A stretch of 64,000 nucleotides of DNA from assembly GCF_000696385.1 (NCBI RefSeq), contig NZ_JJMN01000064.1:124001-188000 (forward strand), in the 5' to 3' direction. The stretch's first letter is position 1, and each line of letters begins with the position of its first letter. The notes below the pieces were generated by a model. The model saw nothing but the letters and a program-made list of their open reading frames with translations, had not been told where the DNA came from and searched no databases. The position numbers and the translations under genes were made by a program. The stretch is from Vibrio metoecus. GTDB lineage: Bacteria; Pseudomonadota; Gammaproteobacteria; Enterobacterales; Vibrionaceae. Of this stretch, positions 55,980-64,000 are shown one piece after another.

Positions 55980-58900
55980 TTGACTTCGTCACAGCCCACA
56001 CCCGATTCGGCAGCTCAGCCAAAAGCCAATAGTGCTGCCAGTTTAAAAAAGGCGCTCGGAGAGTGCTTGATCAAAGACCGTTTTCGTTTCAGTAAACGCA
56101 TTGATGGTGCCAGTAAAATTAAAAATGAATCGGCACGCAACGCAGTATTTGACGAAATCGCGCTCGATATTGCGCAATCCATGATGGTGGTCGAGCAGCG
56201 TAAACAGCAGATGCCCAAAATCGAGTATCCTGCGCTGCTGCCAGTTAGCCAAAAGCGTGATGATATTGCGCAGGCGATTGCTCATCATCAAGTGGTGATT
56301 GTGGCCGGTGAAACCGGTTCAGGCAAAACCACTCAGCTACCGAAAATTTGCGCAGAATTAGGCCGTGGTAAATACGGTTTGATTGGCCACACTCAGCCGC
56401 GCCGTCTTGCTGCGCGATCAGTGGCAAATCGCATTGCCGAAGAGATGGAAACCGAACTCGGTGGCTTTGTGGGCTATAAAGTTCGCTTTACCGATCAAAT
56501 CTCGGATCAGACTCAAATCAAATTGATGACTGACGGTATTTTGCTGGCGGAGATCCAAAACGATCGTTTCCTTAACCAGTACGACACCATCATTATCGAT
56601 GAAGCCCACGAGCGCAGCCTCAACATTGACTTTATCTTGGGCTATCTCAAGCAGCTTTTGCCGCGTCGTCCCGATCTCAAAGTCATCATCACCTCGGCGA
56701 CCATCGACCCTGAGCGCTTCTCGAAGCATTTTAGCAATACGCCGATCATCGAAGTCTCAGGCCGTACTTATCCGGTGGAAGTGCGCTATCGCCCTCTGGC
56801 GGGGGATGATGACAGCGAAAGCGATCGCGACCAACTGGAAGGCATTTTCCAAGCCGTGGATGAGCTGTGCCATGAAGGGCTGGGCGACATTCTGATCTTC
56901 ATGAACGGTGAGCGCGAAATTCGTGATACCGCGGATGCACTCTCAAAGCGCAACCTGCGTGATACAGAAATTGTGCCACTGTATGCGCGTTTGTCAGCCG
57001 GTGAGCAGAACAAGATTTTCCAACCTCATCGCGGGTTCGTCGCATTGTGCTGGCCACCAACGTGGCGGAAACCTCGCTAACGGTTCCGGGCATCAAATAC
57101 GTTATCGACCCAGGTACCGCGCGGATCAGCCGTTACAGCTATCGCACCAAAGTGCAGCGTTTGCCGATTGAGCCGATTTCCCAAGCCAGCGCTAACCAGC
57201 GTAAAGGCCGCTGTGGACGTACCGAAGAGGGGATCTGTATCCGTCTCTATTCGGAAGAGGATTTCTTGTCACGCCCTGAGTTTACTGACCCTGAGATTCT
57301 GCGCACCAACTTAGCCTCGGTTATCTTGCAGATGACGGCATTGGGGCTGGGTGATATTGAAGCCTTCCCCTTTGTGGAAGCGCCAGATAAGCGCAACATT
57401 CAAGATGGTGTGCGTCTGCTTGAAGAGCTGGGTGCGATCAACGATCAAATCAAAGACCCGAAAAAACGCCTCACCGAAAGTGGTAAGCAGCTAGCGCGTT
57501 TGCCGATTGATCCACGTTTGGCACGCATGGTGCTCGAAGCGTCGAAAATCGGCTGTTTGAAAGAAGTGATGATTATTGCTTCCGCGTTGTCGATTCAAGA
57601 TCCGCGTGAAAGACCGAGCGACAAGCAGCAAGCATCGGATGAGAAACATCGCCGCTTTAATCATGAAGATTCCGATTTCCTGACGTTAGTGAACCTGTGG
57701 CACTACATCGGCGAGCAGCAAAAAGCGTTGACCAGTAACCAGTTCCGCCGTCAGTGTAAGCTTGATTACCTCAACTATTTGCGCGTGCGTGAATGGCAGG
57801 ATGTGTACACCCAACTGCATCAATCGACTCGGGAAATGGGTTTTAAGCTCAATGATGAGCCGGGCAGTTACCATGCCGTGCACAGTGCGATCTTGGTCGG
57901 TTTGCTGTCGCACATCGGTATGAAAGATCAGGAGAAGAACGAGTACCACGGTGCGCGTAACGCGCGTTTCAACATTTTCCCTGCCTCTGGCTTATTCAAA
58001 AAGCAGCCGAAATGGGTGATGTCGGCAGAGCTGGTGGAAACCTCCAAGCTATGGGCACGTGTCGTCGCGAAAATCGAACCAGATTGGATTGAGCCACTGG
58101 CGCAACACCTGATCAAACGTAGTTACAGTGAGCCACATTGGTCGAAGAAAAATGCGGCAGTGATGGCGTATGAAAAAGTGATGCTGTATGGCATCCCGAT
58201 TGTGCCCAAGCGCTTGGTCAACTATGGCAATATCGATCCTGTGCTCAGCCGCGAAATTTTCATTCGCAGCGCACTGGTAGAAGGGGATTGGGAAACCAAA
58301 CACGCCTTCTTCAAACAAAACCGCGCGCTGCTCGCCGAAGTGGAAGAGTTAGAACACAAATCGCGTCGCCGCGATATTTTGGTTGATGATGAAGAGCTGT
58401 TCCAATTCTACGACCAGCGTGTCGGTACCGAAGTGGTGTCTGGTCGCCATTTTGATGCGTGGTGGAAAACCGCTAGCCGTAAAACGCCGGATCTGCTCTA
58501 GTTTTAGAAAAAAGAGATGCTGTTACAAAGGCGATGCCAGCCACATTACCGATCTGGATTACCCGAATTTCTGGCATCAAGGCAATTTGAAACTCAAACT
58601 CAGTTACCAGTTTGAGCCGGGCGAGAACAGTGACGGTGTGACGGTACACATTCCGCTGCCGATCTTAAACCAAGTTGAGCCACACGGCTTTGACTGGCAA
58701 ATTCCCGGTTTGCGCCATGAGTTGGTGGTGAGCTTAATTAAATCGCTGCCGAAAACGTCTGCGTAAAAACTTTGTGCCCGCCCCGAATTACGCTGACGCG
58801 TTTTTGGCGCGAGTAACGCCGTTTGAAATGCCGCTGCTTGATGCAATGGAAAAAGAGCTGCGCCGCATGACGGGTGTGACTGTGCTGCGTGAAGATTGGA

Positions 58901-59916
58901 AACTGGATCAGTTACCATCGCATTTGAAAATTACTTATCGCGCGGTGGATCACCGTAATCGCAAGCTCAATGAAAACTGCGATCTGCATGAACTGAAAGA
59001 GAGCTTGAAAGAGAAAGTGCAAGAAACGCTCTCGCAAGTTGCCGATGATGATATCGAACAGCGCGATCTGCATACGTGGTCGTTTGGCGAGCTGCCGAAA
59101 GTGTATCAACAAAAACGCGGTGGCTTTGAAGTCAGAGCTTATCCGGCTTTAGTCGATAAGAAAGACAGTGTTGAAATCAAACTGTTTGAAACCGAGCAAG
59201 AGCAGCTTGGCGCGATGCGCGCAGGTCAGCGCCGTTTGATTTTGCTTAACGTACCCTCGCCGATCAAATATCTGCACGCCAATCTGCCGAACAAATCTAA
59301 GCTCGGTTTGTACTTTAACCCGTATGGCAAAGTGCTGGATTTGATTGATGACTGTATTGCTTGCGGGGTTGATAAGCTGATTGAAGAGCGTGGCGGCATG
59401 GTGTGGGAGCCACAAGCATTTGAAGCGCTCAAAGAGCATGTGCGTGCCGAGCTTGGCGATACGGTAGTTGAGATCGCCAAGCAGGTAGAAACCATTTTGA
59501 CCACCGCTTACAACATCAATAAGCGTTTGAAAGGTAAGGTGGATTTCACGATGGCCTTTGCGCTTTCGGATGTGAAAGCACAAATCGAAGGGCTGATTTT
59601 CAGCGGCTTTGCGACTGAGTGCGGCTGGAAACGTCTGCCGGACATTCTGCGTTACATGCGCGCGATCGAACGCCGGATGGAGAAACTACCCACCGATCCT
59701 AACAAAGATCGTCTGCATATGCTGAAAATCGAATCGGTAGCCAACAAGTATAAAGAGCTGCTGAACAAGATCCCGAAAGGGATGGCGATTCCCGATAACG
59801 TGCGAGAAATTCGCTGGATGCTTGAAGAGTTACGCGTGAGTTACTTTGCCCAGCAGTTGGGTACGCCGTATCCAGTTTCGGATAAACGGATCATCAACGC
59901 GATTGACGCTTGTTAG
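55980..59916 (+). CDS. hrpA: ATP-dependent RNA helicase HrpA (three frame-break loci)
   Basis: The frame-restored product is 1309 residues, the usual HrpA length. DEAH-box motifs: GETGSGKTTQLPK (about 110), TQPRRLAARS, DEAH at 207-210, TSATIDPERF, NVAETSLTVPGIKYV, QRKGRCGR; then the HA2 and OB-fold regions and a long C-terminal domain specific to HrpA. The text is broken by surplus TT at 57036-57037, about four single insertions at 58499-58529 (restoring DLLSFEKEMLLQGDASHITD) and one T near 58758 (restoring KTLRKNFVPAPNYADAF). Removing all seven gives an exact reading. TTG 55980 with AGGAA is the likely start. HrpA resolves stalled or collided ribosomes and acts in mRNA processing. Confidence 0.92.
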
Positions 59917-60043
59917 TGATAAACACGAATTCTGTGAAGTAGGTACGAAATTTGCTTAACAAGCTGAGATGACGGAATTTGCACTCAATGTGGCAACGAT
60001 TGACCGCCGTCACCGTTGCCCCACTATTTTAAGAAGGTTAATT

Positions 60044-60526
60044 ATGAAAAAGACATTACTTGCTCTGGCATTACTGGGTGCCTCTTCAACCGCGATGGCG
60101 GATTCATGGATCTATGGCGGTGCGTCTGTAGGTCAATCTGATTTCGAAGGCAAAAATGGTACAGCGTATTCACTGCATGTAGGTACTGGTATTCTGCCGC
60201 TGATTGGTCTAGAAGCGGGTTATGTTGATCACGGCAATTTTGATCTGGGCGCGAGCCGAGAGTTGTCTGCCACATCACTGTACTTTGCCGTAAAACCAAG
60301 TATTGATTTTGGCCCATTGCATGTTTACGCCAAAGGCGGTCTTCACTCATGGGATCAAGAGATCAACGGTAACAAGAGCAACGATGGCATCGACATTATG
60401 TATGGTGTAGGTGCTGAATACTTCATCATGGGACCTGTGTCAGTGGGTGCAAGCTACATGAAGTACACAATGGATAACTCAGATGTAGGCACGATTTCAT
60501 TTAACGCGACGTTCCATTTCCTATAA
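60044..60526 (+). CDS. Small outer-membrane beta-barrel protein
   Basis: The product is 160 residues. Signal peptide MKKTLLALALLGASSTAMA followed by alternating-residue strands (SWIYGGASVGQSDF, LHVYAKGGLHSWD, GPVSVGASYMKYTM) and a C-terminal Phe-Leu after SFNATFHF, the pattern for outer-membrane assembly. It is an eight-strand barrel of the OmpX/OmpA-like size. AAGGTTAATT precedes ATG 60044; a longer in-frame start lacks a signal peptide. Function unknown: adhesion, small-molecule passage or envelope stability are possible. Confidence 0.88.
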   Translation: MKKTLLALALLGASSTAMADSWIYGGASVGQSDFEGKNGTAYSLHVGTGILPLIGLEAGYVDHGNFDLGASRELSATSLYFAVKPSIDFGPLHVYAKGGLHSWDQEINGNKSNDGIDIMYGVGAEYFIMGPVSVGASYMKYTMDNSDVGTISFNATFHFL

Positions 60527-60551
60527 GCGTTATTGAAATAAAGACATGATG

Positions 60552-60580
60552 AGCCAGCCGATTTTCGGCTGGCTTTTTTA
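60552..60580 (+). terminator. Intrinsic terminator of the barrel gene
   Basis: AGCCAGCCGA - TTT - TCGGCTGGCT followed by a T-run, a strong rho-independent terminator. Confidence 0.9.
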
Positions 60581-60681
60581 TTGCGCATGGCATAAAAAGC
60601 ACACAATGACGCGATGAGGGGGAGGAATGTTCCTCCGTATCATAAAAGTGACACCAATTTCTAACCCAATTGTCATAGTGT

Positions 60682-60711
60682 TTGACTAGGGTGTGTGCCA
60701 GTTAATATATA
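60682..60711 (+). promoter_or_regulatory. Candidate sigma-70 promoter of the phytase-like gene
   Basis: TTGACT (60682-60687), an 18-base spacer and TATATA (60706-60711), just before AAGGAATTTCAG and the ATG; the resulting leader would be very short. Confidence 0.45.
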
Positions 60712-60724
60712 AAAGGAATTTCAG

Positions 60725-62906
60725 ATGCTTAATCCTCATTTCCGCTTAGGTGCATTGGCGGTGGCATTCGCTTGTTTCACTTTCCCCAGCGCAGCAAACA
60801 CCTTTAATCGTATTTCTAGTTTTTGCCGTGGCAAACAACATTCCTCCCACGCTGGATGTGAAGAAAAACACCTCGGCAGAGATCATTACGGTCACTCCTG
60901 ATGGCAATACCGTGATTTATTCTGACAGCCCACTGGGTGGGATCGGTTTTGTGGATATTAAAGACCCTGCCGCCCCTAAAGCTGCCGGTTTCCTATCACT
61001 CAATGGTGAGCCAACTTCCGTGGCAGCATCGGGAGAATGGGTTTTTGCAGGGGTTAACACATCACCCAGTTATACCCAACCTTCGGGCTATCTGGCAGCC
61101 GTATCTGTGGCGAGTCACAAAGTCGTCGATCGGTGTGAACTTGGTGGTCAGCCAGATTCTGTCGCCGTTTCTAAAGATGGTCGTTATATCGCTGTCGCAA
61201 TCGAAAATGAGCGTGATGAATCGTTGAATGATGGGGCACTCCCTCAAATGCCCGCTGGATTTTTGGTGATTTTGACGACGGATCAACAAGGTAAGCCCGA
61301 ATGTAAAAGCCTCAAGCGAGTGGCGTTAACCGGATTAGCGCAAATTGCAGGGGATGATCCCGAGCCTGAGTTTGTGGCATTTAATAATGAAAACCAGATC
61401 GCTCTGACGCTACAAGAAAATAATCATTTGGTGATCATCGACGCGGCGAGCGGCAATATTGTGAACCACTTTTCTGCAGGCTCCGTCGATCTGAGTCAGA
61501 TTGATACAGAGAAAGACGGTGCACTGCGTTTTGATGGCAAAATTAAAAACGCGTTACGTGAACCCGATGCCGTGAAATGGTTGGATAACAACCGACTGGT
61601 GATCGCCAATGAAGGTGATTACCAAGGTGGTGCACGTGGATTTACCATCTTTAGTAAAAGCGGTGAAGTGCTGTTTGAAAGCGGTGCGGAGTTTGAACAC
61701 CAAGCGATCCGCGTTGGGCATTACCCTGAAAAACGCTCCAATAAAAAAGGCATCGAGCCAGAAGGGTTAGAAGTCGCGACCTTTAATGGTCAGCAGTATA
61801 TTTTTGTGTTGGCCGAACGAGCTTCTCTGGTCGGAGTGTATAAAGACACGGGCGGTAAACCAGAATTTGTACAAGTTTTACCATCAGGCATCGCTCCAGA
61901 GTCAGCCATTGCAATTCCACAGCGCCAGTTGCTGGTAACCGCCAATGAAGCCGATTTAGGTGAGGACGGCGGCGCTCGTTCTCATGTGATGCTGTACCAG
62001 CTCTCGGATCGCACCGCTCAATATCCGCAGATTATTTCAGGCAATGATGCACAAGGTTTACCCATTGGCTGGGGTGCGCTGTCCGGTTTAACCAGTGATC
62101 CTAAACAGGCGGGTAAACTCTACGCGGTGAATGACAGCTTTTATTCCGCACAACCGTCGATTTTTACCATTGATGCCACTCAGCAACCGGCATTGATTGA
62201 GCAATCCATTACTGTAAAACGCAATGGCAAGGTGGCGAAAAAGCTGGATCTGGAAGGCATTACGGCTGATGGAAAAGGGGGTTTTTGGCTCGCCTCGGAA
62301 GGTGATGCTGAGAAAAAAGTCACTCACGCGCTCTATCATGTTGATGCAACGGGTGAAATCACGCAAAGCGTTGAATTTCCGTCTGAATTACTAGAGCATC
62401 AGACCCGATTTGGAGCCGAAGGTGTGGCCATGGTTGGCGATACACTCTGGGTTGCGATTCAGCGTCCTTGGAAAGACGATGGCAAAAGCATGACCAAATT
62501 ATTGGCTTACAATACGAAAACTCAACAGTGGGGTGCTGTGCACTATCCGTTAGAGAAGACCGAGCAAGGTTGGGTCGGTTTATCGGAAATCACCGCCTAT
62601 AACAATAGATTGTATGTCTTAGAGCGCGATAACCAGATCGCGAGTAACGCCAAAATTAAACGCCTCTATCAAATTGACCTTGCTGATCTCAAACCTGCAA
62701 AATTGGGTGAGGCTCTACCCGTGGCGAAAAAGCAGTTGGCATACGATTTTCTACCGGATCTGAAAGCAGGAAAGGGCTATGTTGTGGATAAAATCGAAGG
62801 GTTTACCATCGATAGTCGTGGACAGGGGTATGCGGTAACGGATAACGATGGCGTGGATGACAGCAGTGGTGAAACCCTGTTTTTCAAAGTGAACACGCCA
62901 TTTTAA
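60725..62906 (+). CDS. Secreted esterase-like phytase-family protein with N-terminal beta-propeller (frame break in N-terminus)
   Basis: The frame-restored product is 726 residues. ATG 60725 encodes a signal peptide (LGALAVAFACFTFPSAANTF); the rest is in another frame because of one surplus T in the T5 run 60820-60824. Corrected it reads FNRISSFAVANNIPPTLDVK. The first half is a beta-propeller (VTPDGNTVIYSD, SVAVSKDGRYIAVAIENERD). The second half is a phytase-like/esterase-like domain (GALSGLTSDPKQAGKLYAVND, LEGITADGKGGFWLASEG, KIEGFTIDSRGQGYAVTDND). Periplasmic or secreted; the name does not prove phytate hydrolysis. Phosphoester scavenging is plausible. Confidence 0.85.
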
Positions 62907-62941
62907 ACTGCGCGTGATCCATAACTAAAAAATACCTTTAC

Positions 62942-62971
62942 AACCCCAGCTCCAAGCTGGGGTTACTTTTT
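62942..62971 (+). terminator. Intrinsic terminator of the phytase-like gene
   Basis: AACCCCAGCT - CCA - AGCTGGGGTT followed by ACTTTTT. Confidence 0.88.
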
Positions 62972-63177
62972 AAGTCACATTGATGATTTGTACGGTGTCT
63001 AGTGATTCCCCCAAAACGACAACAACCAAACTGCAATGCTTGATGGCGCACACATTTATGCCTAGTGAGTAAGAGAAAAATTGATATAAAACAAATAAAG
63101 TCAATATCAACCTGTAGCGAAAGCACCAGTCACTATAGTTAAACCAATGGCATAACATCAGTGAGCAGGAAAATCGC

Positions 63178-64000
63178 ATGTGGCTGTCTAAACTAAAAAT
63201 CCGTACTCGAATCGTATTAGGAATGGCATTGTTGCTGTTGCTAGTGATGAATATCATCATGCCCTTTGTGCTCAGTGAGTTTCTTGGTCAAATACATCGT
63301 AATGAGCTACGGCAACTTGAAAAGCTCTATCAAACTGCAGTGGCTGAGATTGATTCAACAGGACGACTTTCACAGGCACTAGCAACGTTGATCGCGAACT
63401 CACCCTCAATTCAAAAAGCCTTTTCAGAAGGTGACCGCCAATCTATCGCTGCTCAAACATTACCGCTTTATCAGGCCATGAAAGAGCGATATGACGCCAC
63501 TCAATTGCAATTTCATACCCCACCCGCAACGTCTTTCTATCGTGCGCATAAGCCTGAAAAATTTGGCGATGATCTCTCTAGTTTTCGTTTTACGGTATTA
63601 CAGGTAAACCAATCCAAACAACCTGTCATGGGGTTGGAAAATGGTGTAGCAGGTTTAGGAAACCGAGGCGTGGTGCCGGTGTTTTATGAAGGTAAGCTAA
63701 TCGGTTCCGTTGAGTTCGGATTGTCTTTCGGACAGCCATTTTTTGAAAGCTTCAAGCAAAAATACCAAGTTGATATCGCATTACTGCTTCATTCTGAATC
63801 TAACCGCTATCAACAATTTGCGGGAACATTTGATGCGAGCCCGTGGATTGATCAAACCGTGTTAGATGCCGTCTTCACCGGGCAAAGTCGCAAGTTGGAT
63901 GTTGAAATTAGCGGTAAGAACTATGCGCTTTATTTACAAAGTGTGAAGGATTTTTCGGGTAAACCGTATTGGTGTCTTGACGATTGCGATGGATCGCAGT
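63178..64000 (+). CDS. Cache-domain methyl-accepting chemotaxis protein (N-terminal part; frame break at the window end)
   Basis: From ATG 63178 a TM helix (about 14-35) leads into a large periplasmic sensor with HTPPATSFYRAHKPEKFGDD, FRFTVLQVN, GNRGVVPVFYEGKLIGSVEF and SFGQPFFESFKQKYQ, which I know from dCache_3/Cache_3-type chemoreceptors. The membrane exit and signalling domains lie beyond the window, so chemotaxis function rests on the sensor type. One surplus T at about 63967 disrupts the last codons; corrected the text is GKPIGVLTIAMDRS. The ligand is unknown. Confidence 0.8.
   Translation, partial: MWLSKLKIRTRIVLGMALLLLLVMNIIMPFVLSEFLGQIHRNELRQLEKLYQTAVAEIDSTGRLSQALATLIANSPSIQKAFSEGDRQSIAAQTLPLYQAMKERYDATQLQFHTPPATSFYRAHKPEKFGDDLSSFRFTVLQVNQSKQPVMGLENGVAGLGNRGVVPVFYEGKLIGSVEFGLSFGQPFFESFKQKYQVDIALLLHSESNRYQQFAGTFDASPWIDQTVLDAVFTGQSRKLDVEISGKNYALYLQSVKDFSGKPYWCLDDCDGSQ

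Noticed and set aside
60670..60690. Pho-box-like TTGTCATA before the phytase-like gene
   Set aside because: The second 7-mer at the required 11-base spacing does not match CTGTCAT; the second element serves better as a -35.

Overview
The window reads as chromosomal DNA of a Vibrio, most likely Vibrio cholerae or a very close relative. This rests on recalled gene order rather than a search: an AcnD/PrpF methylcitrate operon with a GntR regulator, the hpd-hmgA-fahA-maiA tyrosine-degradation operon, a divergent hybrid kinase/HD-GYP pair, a run of diguanylate cyclases and two DnaK-like genes match my memory of the VC1335-VC1380 stretch of chromosome I. There are no rRNA or tRNA genes, insertion sequences, CRISPR arrays or prophage genes that I can see.

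Layout. 1-606: a TctC-type periplasmic tricarboxylate-binding protein (minus, cut by the window edge). 1143-9861: propionate catabolism by the 2-methylcitrate cycle (GntR regulator, prpB, prpC, acnD, prpF, prpE), with a GTCGAC-centred inverted repeat upstream. 10091-13228: GNAT acetyltransferase, a Nudix/PAP2-like membrane fusion and an M20 peptidase. 13689-17564: tyrosine/homogentisate degradation, preceded by three TyrR-box-like sites. 17546-22783: an HD-GYP response regulator divergent from a 1324-residue hybrid histidine kinase. 22844-26847: a Prx5-type peroxiredoxin and a beta-propeller diguanylate cyclase. 26899-31148: rlmI, a chemotaxis receptor, acyP, tusE, yccA. 31407-35654: a polar amino-acid ABC transporter (aapJQMP). 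36110-39486: siroheme-synthase-like protein, HAD phosphatase, queE, queC. 39449-46597: TPR-GGDEF protein, a small gene between two LexA boxes, a periplasmic-binding-protein/diguanylate-cyclase pair, an unknown basic-tailed protein and a membrane GGDEF protein. 46642-52051: two Hsp70-like proteins plus a DUF2760 membrane protein behind a sigma-32-type promoter. 52495-64000: CHASE-GGDEF protein, DEDDh exonuclease, TerB-like and acidic hypothetical proteins, hrpA, a small outer-membrane barrel, a phytase-like secreted protein and the start of a Cache-domain chemotaxis receptor.

Functional themes. Two carbon-degradation operons have visible candidate operators. Five GGDEF proteins and one HD-GYP protein make this a c-di-GMP-rich segment. 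Two stress-response signals stand out: a pair of CTGT-N8-ACAG LexA boxes flanking the promoter of an unknown 80-residue protein, and a near-consensus heat-shock promoter in front of the non-canonical Hsp70 operon.

Sequence quality. Eleven genes contain frame breaks at 13 loci. Nearly all are net insertions of one or two bases, often in short homopolymers, inside otherwise well-conserved proteins. Removing the extra bases restores full-length families every time. I interpret these as base-calling or assembly errors rather than gene decay, and I give frame-restored spans for those genes.
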